12,526 nucleotides of DNA, from the NCBI GenBank assembly GCA_003525885.1, contig DQIG01000074.1:1-12526 (forward strand). The letters are read 5' to 3'. Below the pieces are notes generated by a model. The model saw only the letters and a list, made by a program, of their open reading frames with translations, was not told the origin of the DNA and made no database searches. The stretch's first letter is position 1; the number at the start of each line of letters is the position of its first letter. Below are positions 1-6,369 of this stretch, in pieces. A program made the translations under genes and the position numbers. This DNA is from Stenotrophomonas sp. Lineage in GTDB: Bacteria; Pseudomonadota; Gammaproteobacteria; Xanthomonadales; Xanthomonadaceae.

Positions 1-919
1 CCAGCGGCAGGAAGCCGCCGGTCAGTCCCTTGGACAGGCACATCAGGTCCGGCATCACGCCGGCCTGCTCGCAGGCGAACAGGGTGCCGGTGCGGCCGAA
101 GCCGGTGGCGATCTCGTCGGCGATCATGAACGCGCCGTGGGCATCGCACAGTTCGCGCACGCGCTGCAGGTAGACAGGGTCATGCATGCGCATGCCGCCG
201 GCACACTGCAGGCGCGGCTCCAGGATCACCGCGCAGATCTCGCCCGGATGCTGGTCGAACAAGGTGGCCAGGCCGTCGGCGGCCTGGCGCGCACGCTCGG
301 CCGCGCTCTGGCCCGGTTCGGCCAGGTAGGCATCGGGCGAGGGCGCGAACAGGCCCTCGGCCAGCAACGGCGCATAGACGCGGCGGTACAGAGGGATGTC
401 GCCCAGCGCCAGTGCGCCCAGGGTCTCACCGTGGTAGCCGTTTTCCAGCGCGACAAAGCGCGTGCGCCGGGGCTCTCCGCGATTCTGGAAGTACTGGAAG
501 GCCATCTTCAGCGCGACTTCCACGCCGGCCGAGCCGTTGTCGGCGTAGAACACCTTGGCCAGCGGCTCGCGACCCGGCTGGCGTGGCGCCAGTGCCAGCA
601 GGCGTTCGGCCAGGGTGATCGCCGGCTCGTGGCCGAAGCCGGCGAGCATCACCTGTTCCAGCTGCCCGGCCTGGGCTGCGATGGCGCCACTGATGCGCGG
701 TTCGGCGTGGCCGAACAGATTGGTCCACCAGCTGCTGACCGCATCCAGATAGCGGTTGCCGTCGTGGTCGATCAGCCACGCGCCTTCGCCACGGGCAATC
801 GGTACCAGCGGCAGGGTGTCCGGATGCTCACGCATCTGCGTGCACGGGTGCCACAGCACCTGCAGGTCGCGCTGTCGCCAGTGGTGGGCCAGCGGGGAGG
901 GGGTTGGGTCTGCTAGCAT
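1..919 (-). CDS. bioA: Adenosylmethionine-8-amino-7-oxononanoate aminotransferase (BioA), partial
   Basis: PLP-dependent aminotransferase that converts 7-keto-8-aminopelargonate to 7,8-diaminopelargonate in biotin synthesis, with S-adenosylmethionine as amino donor; cytosolic. The first 306 codons are present and the C-terminal third lies beyond the window's left edge. Visible BioA hallmarks are LWHPCTQM near residue 25 (family form WHPYTQM), SSWWTNLFGH near 65, NGSAGVEVALKMA, the cofactor-binding Asp in ADEIATGFGRTG (about D268), and the probable Schiff-base lysine in LCLSKGLTGG-type context (about K297). The D-to-K distance of 29 equals that of E. coli BioA (D245/K274). The start is the ATG read leftward from 919, just upstream of the conserved N terminus; no strong Shine-Dalgarno is visible. 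It diverges from nudE across 77 bp. Family assignment is secure; the full length cannot be judged here. Confidence 0.95.
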   Translation of the reverse strand, partial: MLADPTPSPLAHHWRQRDLQVLWHPCTQMREHPDTLPLVPIARGEGAWLIDHDGNRYLDAVSSWWTNLFGHAEPRISGAIAAQAGQLEQVMLAGFGHEPAITLAERLLALAPRQPGREPLAKVFYADNGSAGVEVALKMAFQYFQNRGEPRRTRFVALENGYHGETLGALALGDIPLYRRVYAPLLAEGLFAPSPDAYLAEPGQSAAERARQAADGLATLFDQHPGEICAVILEPRLQCAGGMRMHDPVYLQRVRELCDAHGAFMIADEIATGFGRTGTLFACEQAGVMPDLMCLSKGLTGGFLPL

Positions 920-950
920 TTCGGGCTCATGAACATGTTGCTGCCTGCAC

Positions 951-956
951 ATTCTA
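951..956 (-). promoter_or_regulatory. Candidate -10 element of the bioA promoter
   Basis: On the minus strand the hexamer reads TAGAAT, one base from TATAAT, and would place the transcript start roughly 25 nt upstream of the bioA ATG. The place where a -35 should lie falls inside a GC-rich inverted repeat (962-979) and resembles no consensus, so the promoter would be weak or activator-dependent. No BirA-type biotin operator dyad was recognised. Confidence 0.35.
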
Positions 957-996
957 TCGGCCCCGGCGCAGGCGCCGGGCGCCGCGGAGATTCCGC

Positions 997-1560
997 ATGA
1001 ACGATGACCGTGCCGGGCGTCGCTTGCCGATCATCCATCGGATCACCGATGAGGAAAACGGCCCCTTCCAGCGCCAGCATCTTGACCTGGAGTTCTCCAA
1101 CGGTGAACGCCGCCGTTTCGAGCGCCTGGTCAGCCGAGGGCACGGTGCGGTGGTGGTGGTGCCGCTGCTCGACGATGAAACCGTGCTGCTGGTACGTGAA
1201 TACGCCGCCGGCATGCACCGCTACGAGCTGGGGCTGGTGAAGGGCCGGATCGACGCTGGCGAGACCCCCGAGCAGGCCGCCGACCGCGAGCTGAAGGAAG
1301 AGGCCGGTTATGGTGCGCGCCGTGTCGACGTGCTGCGCGCGATGACCCTGGCCCCGACCTATATGAGCCACCAGTCGTGGCTGGTGGTGGCGCGCGACCT
1401 GTACCCGGAAAAGCTGGCCGGCGACGAGCCGGAAGAACTGGAAGTGGTGCCGTGGAAGCTGGCTGATCTGGACCAGCTGATGCTGCGCGAGGATTTCTCC
1501 GAGGGACGCTCGCTGGCGGCGCTGTTCATTGCCCGCCAGTGGCTGCAGGGAACGCGATGA
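997..1560 (+). CDS. nudE: ADP-compounds Nudix hydrolase NudE
   Basis: Nudix hydrolase of 187 residues (E. coli NudE has 186), expected to cleave ADP-ribose, NADH, Ap3A and related ADP-containing compounds in the cytosol. The complete Nudix box G-x5-E-x7-RE-U-x-EE-x-G is visible: G83, E89, R97-E98, E101-E102, G104. The chosen ATG at 997 has GGAGA (986-990) six bases upstream; the frame is open further upstream, but the GC-rich inverted repeat at 962-979 and the good ribosome site favour 997. It is the first gene of a four-gene operon, and its stop overlaps the start of cysQ (ATGA at 1557-1560). A nudE-cysQ pair is also found in Pseudomonas, which supports naming it NudE rather than a generic Nudix protein. 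Confidence 0.9.
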   Translation: MNDDRAGRRLPIIHRITDEENGPFQRQHLDLEFSNGERRRFERLVSRGHGAVVVVPLLDDETVLLVREYAAGMHRYELGLVKGRIDAGETPEQAADRELKEEAGYGARRVDVLRAMTLAPTYMSHQSWLVVARDLYPEKLAGDEPEELEVVPWKLADLDQLMLREDFSEGRSLAALFIARQWLQGTR

Positions 1561-2360
1561 TCAAGCTGACGACGGACCTGCGCGAGACCGCCATCGCCAT
1601 CGCCCAGGAAGCCGGACAGGCCATCATGCAGGTGTATGCCGATGGCTTCGAGGTCCAGATCAAGGACGACAACAGCCCGGTCACCGCGGCCGACCTGGCG
1701 GCCAACCAGGTCATTGAGCTGGGCCTGCGCCAGCTGACCCCGGACCTGCCGATCCTGTCCGAGGAATCGGCGCAGGTGGGCTGGGAGCAGCGCCGCCATT
1801 GGGGTGCGTACTGGCTGGTGGATCCGCTCGATGGCACCCGCGAGTTCGTCAAGCGCAACGGCGAATTCAGCGTCAACATCGCCCTGATCTACCAGGGCGC
1901 GCCGGCCTTTGGTGTGGTGCTGGCGCCGGTCACCGGCATCGTCTGGCATGCCATGCGTGGTGAGCTGGCCTATCGCCGGCAGGGCCTGCACGACACCGTG
2001 CTGCGCACCCGCACGCCGGCCACCGCGCCACTTCGGGTCGCGGCCAGCCGCTCGCACCGCTCACCGGAAACCGAAGCACTGCTGGCGCGCATGGGCCGCA
2101 TCGAGACCATCGCGCAGGGCTCGTCGCTGAAATTCTGCCGGATCGCCGAAGGCGGCCTGGATGTCTATCCGCGGCTGGGCCCGACCTCCGAATGGGATAC
2201 CGCCGCTGGCCAGTGCGTGCTGCATGCCGCCGGCGGTGCAGTGCTGTCGGCGGCGACCGGCAAGCCGTTCCGCTACAACCGCCGCGAGACCCTGTTGAAC
2301 GGCGATTTCATTGCCCTTGGTGATACCAGCCTGCCATGGCGCGACTGGTTGTCCGACTGA
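1557..2360 (+). CDS. cysQ: 3'(2'),5'-bisphosphate nucleotidase CysQ
   Basis: Mg2+-dependent phosphatase of the inositol monophosphatase superfamily, 267 residues (E. coli CysQ 246). It removes 3'-phosphoadenosine 5'-phosphate (PAP), the by-product of PAPS reduction in sulfate assimilation. Metal-site motifs are in the expected order: SPVTAAD (40-46), LSEES (67-71), DPLDGT (89-94, ligands D89 and D92), and WDTAAG (213-218, ligand D214). The ATG at 1557 overlaps the nudE stop and has AGGG at 1547-1550 six bases upstream; a GTG at 1539 would add six residues but lacks this spacing. The one-base-shifted overlap suggests translational coupling to nudE. Family and role are well supported; substrate preference is taken from the family. 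Confidence 0.92.
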   Translation: MIKLTTDLRETAIAIAQEAGQAIMQVYADGFEVQIKDDNSPVTAADLAANQVIELGLRQLTPDLPILSEESAQVGWEQRRHWGAYWLVDPLDGTREFVKRNGEFSVNIALIYQGAPAFGVVLAPVTGIVWHAMRGELAYRRQGLHDTVLRTRTPATAPLRVAASRSHRSPETEALLARMGRIETIAQGSSLKFCRIAEGGLDVYPRLGPTSEWDTAAGQCVLHAAGGAVLSAATGKPFRYNRRETLLNGDFIALGDTSLPWRDWLSD

Positions 2361-2373
2361 TCCTGGAGGCCGC

Positions 2374-3213
2374 ATGAGCGCGCACGACACCCCTACCACC
2401 GGCAGTGATGCCAGCCATGAACTGGAACGCCTGCTGGCGATCATGGCGCGCCTGCGCGATCCGCAGGGGGGCTGTCCATGGGACCTGGAACAGGACTTCT
2501 CGACCATCGCCCCCTACACCATCGAAGAAGCCTACGAGGTCGCCGATGCGATCGATCGGGGTGACCTGGACGATCTCTGCGATGAGCTCGGCGACCTGCT
2601 GCTGCAGGTGGTGTTCCACGCACGCATGGCCGAGGAGCAGGGCGCGTTTGCCTTCGCCGAGGTCGCCCGCGCGATCAGCGACAAGATGCAGCGCCGCCAC
2701 CCGCACGTGTTCGCCGAGGTCAGCGTCGACGATGCCGACGGGGTGATGCGCAACTGGGAGGCGATCAAGCGCGCCGAGCGTGCCGCCAAGGGCGAGCAGG
2801 ACACCTCCGCATTGGCCGGTATCTCGCGCGGCCTGCCGGAATGGCAGCGGGCGGTGAAGCTGCAGTCGCGCGCGGCCAAGGTCGGTTTCGACTGGCCGGG
2901 CCCGCTGCCGGTGCTGGACAAGGCAGCCGAGGAACTGCAGGAGCTGCGCGAGGAGTTCGAGCGCGGCGATATCGCGGGCAACAAGGCGCGCCTGCAGGAA
3001 GAACTGGGCGACCTGCTGTTCGTCTGCGCGAACCTGGCGCGGCATGCCGATATCGATCTGGGCGCCGCACTGCGCGGGGCCAACCATAAGTTCGAACGCC
3101 GCTTCCGCGCGATGGAAGCACAGGCCGAGGCGCAGGGTGAGGCGTTGGCCGCACTGGACCTGGATGCGCAGGAAGCGCTGTGGCAGCACGCCAAGGCGGC
3201 GGAGAAAGCGTGA
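2374..3213 (+). CDS. mazG: Nucleoside triphosphate pyrophosphohydrolase MazG
   Basis: Cytosolic all-alpha NTP pyrophosphohydrolase (NTP to NMP plus PPi) of 279 residues (E. coli MazG 263). It removes non-canonical NTPs and, in E. coli, affects ppGpp level. Two MazG repeats are visible. The first has RLRDPQGGCPWD (27-38), IEEAYEVADAI (50-60) and the acidic D70-E71-LGD74. The second has AAEELQELREE (184-194) and E209-E210-LGD213. Both carry the ExxE...ExxD metal-binding pattern, as expected for the two-domain enterobacterial type. The ATG at 2374 follows TGGAGG (2364-2369) and lies 13 nt after the cysQ stop; the stop overlaps the next gene's GTG. It is unrelated to MazF toxins despite the name, and no mazEF genes are nearby. 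Confidence 0.95.
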   Translation: MSAHDTPTTGSDASHELERLLAIMARLRDPQGGCPWDLEQDFSTIAPYTIEEAYEVADAIDRGDLDDLCDELGDLLLQVVFHARMAEEQGAFAFAEVARAISDKMQRRHPHVFAEVSVDDADGVMRNWEAIKRAERAAKGEQDTSALAGISRGLPEWQRAVKLQSRAAKVGFDWPGPLPVLDKAAEELQELREEFERGDIAGNKARLQEELGDLLFVCANLARHADIDLGAALRGANHKFERRFRAMEAQAEAQGEALAALDLDAQEALWQHAKAAEKA

Positions 3214-3539
3214 AGACGCTCGGCCTGTTCCTGCTGACCGCGCTGGCCGAGATCGTCGGCTGTTACCTGCCATGGCTGTGGCTGCGCAAGGGGGGCAGCG
3301 TCTGGCTGCTGCTGCCGGCGGCGGCCAGCCTGGCCCTGTTCGCCTGGCTGCTGACCCTGCACCCGACTGCCAGTGGACGGGTCTATGCCGCCTACGGTGG
3401 CGTCTACATCGGCACCGCGCTGTTCTGGCTGTGGCTGGTCGACGGCATTCGTCCCAGCCGCTGGGACCTGCTGGGCGCGGTGCTGTGCCTGGCCGGCATG
3501 GCGGTGATCATGTTCGGGCCGCGCACCTCATCAGTGTAG
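3210..3539 (+). CDS. YnfA/UPF0060 family small inner-membrane protein
   Basis: Highly hydrophobic 109-residue protein with four predicted membrane segments (roughly 4-24, 29-48, 59-79 and 85-103), the size and pattern of the YnfA family (E. coli YnfA 108). AEIVGCYLPWLWLRKG (14-29) and GRVYAAYGGVYIGTALFWLW (51-70) are characteristic family stretches. YnfA resembles small-multidrug-resistance transporters in topology and has been linked to drug efflux in Shigella; the substrate here is unknown. Start is GTG at 3210, overlapping the mazG TGA (GTGA), with GGAGAAA (3201-3207) just upstream. The TAG stop (3537-3539) is the last three bases of the GTAG head of a SMAG-type REP element, so the gene ends exactly on that repeat. 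Confidence 0.9.
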   Translation: MKTLGLFLLTALAEIVGCYLPWLWLRKGGSVWLLLPAAASLALFAWLLTLHPTASGRVYAAYGGVYIGTALFWLWLVDGIRPSRWDLLGAVLCLAGMAVIMFGPRTSSV

Positions 3540-3607
3540 AGCCGAGCCCACGCTCGGCTGCCTTGATTCAACGAATGTCACCGCAGCCGAGCATGGCTCG
3601 GCGCTAC
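3536..3607. repeat. Inverted pair of GTAG-headed REP elements (SMAG-type)
   Basis: Two hairpins are arranged as an inverted dimer. Left unit: GTAG (3536-3539), arm AGCCGAGC (3540-3547), loop CCAC, arm GCTCGGCT (3552-3559). Right unit: arm GCCGAGC (3586-3592), loop ATG, arm GCTCGGC (3596-3602), and the inverted head CTAC (3604-3607). The linker is about 25 bp. This matches the SMAG (Stenotrophomonas maltophilia GTAG) family of repetitive extragenic palindromes, mobilised by RAYT transposases. It lies after ynfA and could stabilise the operon mRNA 3' end or attenuate read-through into the next gene. Confidence 0.88.
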
Positions 3608-3671
3608 AAGGGCGGCGGCGCCTCCGCGGAAGGCGCATGATGGCAGCGACCACGGCCCCCGGAGCATGCTC

Positions 3672-3974
3672 ATGTCCCGCTTCGCCAGCTTCCGCGAGTT
3701 CTATCCGTTCTATCTCAGCGAGCACCGCCACCCGGTGTCGCGGCGCCTGCATTTCATCGGCAGCTGCGGAGTGCTGCTGCTGGTCGCCACTGCCCTGCTG
3801 CGCGGCCAGCCGCTGCTCCTGCTCGGTGCTCTGTTCTGCGGCTACGGGTTCGCCTGGGTCGGCCATTTCTTCTTCGAGAAGAACCGCCCGGCGACGTTCC
3901 GGCATCCGCTGTACTCGTTCATGGGCGACTGGGTGATGTTCCTCGACATCCTGCGCGGGCGGGTGCGCCTGTAG
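3672..3974 (+). CDS. DUF962 / Mpo1-like membrane protein
   Basis: A 100-residue membrane protein with the DUF962 (YGL010w/Mpo1-like) pattern. It has an N-terminal EHRHPVSRRLHFIG (17-30), two hydrophobic segments (about 30-46 and 48-63), then GHFFFEKNRPATFRHP (64-79) and GDWVMFLDILRG. The conserved histidines H18, H20, H27, H65 and H78 fit the metal ligands proposed for yeast Mpo1, an Fe(II)-dependent dioxygenase of 2-hydroxy fatty acid alpha-oxidation; that this bacterial protein does the same is inference. ATG 3672 is preferred over ATG 3666 because GGAG (3661-3664) is seven bases from the former and one base from the latter. It is separated from the upstream operon by the REP pair, so may be transcribed from its own promoter or by read-through. 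Confidence 0.82.
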   Translation: MSRFASFREFYPFYLSEHRHPVSRRLHFIGSCGVLLLVATALLRGQPLLLLGALFCGYGFAWVGHFFFEKNRPATFRHPLYSFMGDWVMFLDILRGRVRL

Positions 3975-4088
3975 CAGGTGGTTGCGGAGCTCCGCGGCCA
4001 TTGCCTTGCCTGCAAAGGAAAGGGCAGGCAGGTTGCACTTCCGCTTCCATGGACCGCTGCGCTGCGGCACGCCTGCGGGCGACCGATC

Positions 4089-4097
4089 TGGGATAAT
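4089..4097 (+). promoter_or_regulatory. Candidate extended -10 promoter for gcvT
   Basis: TGGGATAAT is an extended -10 (TG-n-GATAAT) with the hexamer at 4092-4097. It would start a transcript about 30 nt before the gcvT ATG, which leaves no room for a glycine riboswitch. No convincing -35 lies 16-18 bp upstream, as is tolerated for extended -10 promoters. This is a sequence reading only. Confidence 0.4.
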
Positions 4098-4132
4098 GGG
4101 GATTCTTGTTTCCTCTGCTGCCGGACCCGGTC

Positions 4133-5245
4133 ATGACCCAGAAGACGCTGCTCAACGATACCCACCGCGCCCTTGGCGCCAAGATGGTCGATTTCGGGGG
4201 TTGGGACATGCCCATCCACTATGGCTCGCAGCTGGACGAGCACCACCTGGTGCGCCGCGAGTCCGGTGTGTTCGACGTCAGCCACATGACGGTGGTCGAC
4301 CTGCGCGGTGACCAGGTCAAGCCGTTCCTGCGCCGCCTGCTGGCCAACTCGGTCGACAAGCTGAAGGTGACCGGCAAGGCACTGTACTCGTGCATGCTGA
4401 ACCCGCGCGGCGGCGTCATCGACGACCTGATCGTCTACTACCTGGGCGACGACTTCTTCCGCATGGTGGTCAACGCCTCCACCCGCGAGAAGGACCTGGC
4501 ATGGCTGCGCGAGCAGGCCGCGCCGTTCGGCGTTTCCGTCGAACAGCGCCCGGACCTGGCCATCCTCGCCGTGCAGGGCCCGCAGGCGCGCGACATCGTG
4601 ATCGGCCTGGCCCGCGAAGCCGACCGTGCAGCGTTGACCAAGCTGGGTCGCTTCGCCGCCCTGCAGGTGCAGTCCGATGATGGCGTCGAGCTGTTCGTCG
4701 CCCGCACCGGCTACACCGGCGAAGATGGTTTCGAGATCCTGCTGCCGCAGGATGCCGTGGTCGCCTTCTGGAACCGCCTGCTGGCGGCAGGCGTGAAGCC
4801 GGCCGGCCTCGGCGCGCGCGACACCCTGCGCCTGGAAGCCGGCATGAACCTGTACGGCCAGGACATGGACGAAGAGATCAGCCCGTATGAAGCGGCGCTG
4901 GCCTGGACCGTGTCGCTGGACGAAGGCCGCGACTTCATTGGCCGCGACGTGCTGGAGGCGCAGAAGAGCGCCGGCACCGCGCGCCAGATGATCGGCCTGG
5001 TGATGGACGAGAAGGGCGTGCTGCGCCACGGGCAGGCGGTCACCACCGCCGGCGGCCAGGGCGAGATCCTGTCCGGCACCTTCTCGCCGACCCTGGCCAA
5101 GGGCATCGCCTTCGCCCGCGTGCCGGCCGGTGAACTCGGCGAGGTCACCGTCGACATCCGCGGCCGGCAGGTGCCGGTGCGCGTGGTCAAGTTCCCGTTC
5201 GTGCGCGAAGGCCAGGCCCAGCCCGGCGTGCTCGCCGACGCCTGA
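4133..5245 (+). CDS. gcvT: Glycine cleavage system aminomethyltransferase (T-protein)
   Basis: Tetrahydrofolate-dependent aminomethyltransferase of 370 residues (E. coli 364). It releases ammonia from the aminomethyl-lipoyl group on GcvH and forms 5,10-methylene-THF; cytosolic. Hallmarks are GGWDMPIHYGSQ (22-33), SGVFDVSHM (44-52), GGVIDDLIVYY (93-103) with the catalytic-region acidic pair D97-D98, RTGYTGEDGFEI near 196-207, and the C-terminal-domain signature GMNLYGQDMDEEISPYEAAL near 241-260. The ATG at 4133 fits the family N terminus (TLLNDTHRALGAKMVDFGGW); upstream GGA at 4122-4124 is only a weak ribosome site. A separate promoter candidate in the 93-bp gap suggests gcvH can also be made independently. 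gcvP is not present nearby. Confidence 0.97.
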   Translation: MTQKTLLNDTHRALGAKMVDFGGWDMPIHYGSQLDEHHLVRRESGVFDVSHMTVVDLRGDQVKPFLRRLLANSVDKLKVTGKALYSCMLNPRGGVIDDLIVYYLGDDFFRMVVNASTREKDLAWLREQAAPFGVSVEQRPDLAILAVQGPQARDIVIGLAREADRAALTKLGRFAALQVQSDDGVELFVARTGYTGEDGFEILLPQDAVVAFWNRLLAAGVKPAGLGARDTLRLEAGMNLYGQDMDEEISPYEAALAWTVSLDEGRDFIGRDVLEAQKSAGTARQMIGLVMDEKGVLRHGQAVTTAGGQGEILSGTFSPTLAKGIAFARVPAGELGEVTVDIRGRQVPVRVVKFPFVREGQAQPGVLADA

Positions 5246-5265
5246 TCCGAACGTGCCGGTCGTCA

Positions 5266-5296
5266 CTGACAGCAGTGGCGGCCGGTTGGTTACACT
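5266..5296 (+). promoter_or_regulatory. Candidate gcvH promoter in the gcvT-gcvH gap
   Basis: CTGACA (5266-5271) resembles a -35 and TACACT (5291-5296) a -10, but the spacer of 19 bp is longer than optimal. The -10 sits within GGTT-ACACT-AACC, a small dyad. It would give a leader of about 35 nt. Support is moderate because the 93-bp gap between two genes of one pathway is longer than usual within an operon. Confidence 0.35.
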
Positions 5297-5338
5297 AACC
5301 CCGTTTTTTCCACCCCTGCATATCTCTGGAGCAGTCCC

Positions 5339-5734
5339 ATGAGCGAGATCCCCGGCGACCTCAAGTTCCTCAAGTCCCATGAGTGGGCCCGTGTCGAAGG
5401 CAATGGCCGCGTCACCGTCGGTATTTCCGACCACGCCCAGGGCCTGCTGGGTGACCTGGTCTACGTCGAACTGCCGGAAGTCGGCGCCGACGCCAAGGCC
5501 GGCGAACAGATCGCCGTCGTCGAGTCGGTGAAGGCCGCCTCGGACGTCTACAGCCCGATCAGCGGCAAGGTCGTCGAGGTCAACTCGGCCCTGTCCGACA
5601 AGCCGGAAACCATCAACGAAGATGCCTACGGCGAAGGCTGGATGTTCGTGGTCGAACTGACCAACGCCGAAGAGGTCAACGATCTGCTGGACCCGGATGC
5701 GTACGCCGAAGCCCTGGAGAACGAAGACCACTGA
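5339..5734 (+). CDS. gcvH: Glycine cleavage system H protein
   Basis: Lipoyl carrier protein of the glycine cleavage system, 131 residues (E. coli 129). It shuttles the aminomethyl intermediate between the P-, T- and L-proteins. The lipoylation lysine is K65 in VVESVKAASDVYSP (60-73), with the family context GDLVYVELPEVGA (38-50) before it and an acidic, Asn-rich C-terminal half (INEDAYGEGWMFVVEL). The ATG at 5339 has TGGAG (5327-5331) seven bases upstream. It follows gcvT by 93 bp and is closed by a strong intrinsic terminator 20 bp after its stop, so the transcription unit ends here. The other partners, GcvP and Lpd, must be encoded elsewhere. Confidence 0.98.
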   Translation: MSEIPGDLKFLKSHEWARVEGNGRVTVGISDHAQGLLGDLVYVELPEVGADAKAGEQIAVVESVKAASDVYSPISGKVVEVNSALSDKPETINEDAYGEGWMFVVELTNAEEVNDLLDPDAYAEALENEDH

Positions 5735-5754
5735 GTCATCGTTTCCGGATTCTG

Positions 5755-5787
5755 AAACGGCCACCTTCGGGTGGCCGTTTTTGTTTT
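5755..5787 (+). terminator. Intrinsic terminator after gcvH
   Basis: Perfect 11-bp stem AAACGGCCACC (5755-5765) / GGTGGCCGTTT (5770-5780) closed by the stable tetraloop TTCG and followed by TTGTTTT. It lies 20 bp after the gcvH stop. Confidence 0.95.
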
Positions 5788-6170
5788 GGCGATCGCGTCG
5801 GACTCATGACGCGGGGTTCGCTGCGCACCCTCGGCGTGGCATCAGCCGACAGACGAACGGTGCCGATCGGCGTGCGCAGTTTTGCGCAAATCCGCGTTTC
5901 AGCCCCGCGCCGAAGCGTTCGAATGTGAAAACTTTTCGCCCCCCGTTGCGGCGCCGTTGTGCTGGCGTTGGCGGCGGTATCGGTGACCATCGACGATGCA
6001 CGCGCGCTGCTGTGCCCAGCCTGCACCTATCTGCGCGGAGTGCTTATTTCAAGTGTTTTTTGATCAACACCTGCATCGGCATCGATGCAGGCAACGCGCG
6101 TGCGCGCCGTTTCTACCGTCGTTGCAGGCCGTGCGGAGTGGAGGCGCCGACGGCGCCCGGGAGGGCGCGG
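5788..6170. other. Gene-free intergenic stretch with hairpins
   Basis: I find no convincing gene here: open frames are short, lack ribosome sites and have proteobacterially implausible composition. Visible structures are the palindrome TTTGCGCAAA (5881-5890), the first 17-bp A/T-tract motif (5923-5939), TTGATCAA (6060-6067), a perfect 9-bp hairpin with loop GCAT (6070-6091), and a GGCGCC hairpin (6143-6157). The segment around 6041-6069 is unusually AT-rich for this window. It could hold an unannotated small RNA or the far-upstream regulatory region of the histone-like gene; neither can be shown from sequence. Confidence 0.5.
5923..5939 (+). promoter_or_regulatory. 17-bp A/T-tract motif, copy 1
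   Basis: ATGTGAAAACTTTTCGC, centred on the perfect dyad GAAAA-C-TTTTC. It is identical at 16 of 17 positions to the copy at 6171-6187, and the single difference is the central base. No clear promoter follows this copy. Confidence 0.5.
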
Positions 6171-6187
6171 ATGTGAAAATTTTTCGC
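6171..6187 (+). promoter_or_regulatory. 17-bp A/T-tract motif, copy 2, upstream of the histone-like gene promoter
   Basis: ATGTGAAAATTTTTCGC with the dyad GAAAA-T-TTTTC, ending 8 bp before the TTGACA -35. That position suits an UP-element-like or activator-binding site. Only the left half (TGTGA) fits the Crp/Clp consensus, so a Clp site is not claimed. Confidence 0.55.
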
Positions 6188-6195
6188 GGGGGTTG

Positions 6196-6224
6196 TTGAC
6201 AGTAAAAAAAACCGTGATTAGGTT
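6196..6224 (+). promoter_or_regulatory. Promoter of the histone H1-like gene
   Basis: A perfect -35 TTGACA (6196-6201) is followed after 17 bp by TAGGTT (6219-6224), a weak -10. The spacer holds an eight-base A run. Transcription would begin near 6231, leaving a 5' leader of about 280 nt before the ATG at 6510. No better promoter is evident closer to the gene. Confidence 0.55.
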
Positions 6225-6369
6225 TCGCCTCAGCAGACCTTGCCTGCCCAACCGAGTGCGCAGAATCAATCGTCCGATGCGAAGCAGCCCCTTCAAGACC
6301 ACCGCGACCCTGATGACGGTGGACATGGCCCCGCTTCCCCCGGAGAAATGCAAGGCACTTCCCGTTCCG

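Noticed and set aside
3971..3995. Third SMAG element at the DUF962 stop (GTAG at 3971-3974)
   Set aside because: The GTAG is followed by the palindrome GCGGAGCTCCGC (3984-3995) but not by the AGCCGAGC-type arms, so membership in the repeat family is not supported.
3975..4132. Glycine riboswitch upstream of gcvT
   Set aside because: I could not find the conserved aptamer core, and the likely promoter leaves only about 30 nt of leader.
3842..5764. A 640-codon open frame on the minus strand across gcvT and gcvH
   Set aside because: It is antisense to two unmistakable genes. Long antisense frames are a by-product of high GC at third codon positions, and the translation shows no recognisable domain.
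6171..6187. Crp/Clp binding site (TGTGA-N6-TCACA)
   Set aside because: Only the TGTGA half matches; the other half reads TTCGC in both copies.
5697..6199. Plus-strand frames after gcvH (including a 67-codon one at 5996)
   Set aside because: They cross the gcvH terminator or lack ribosome sites, are rich in Arg and Cys, and show no family resemblance.
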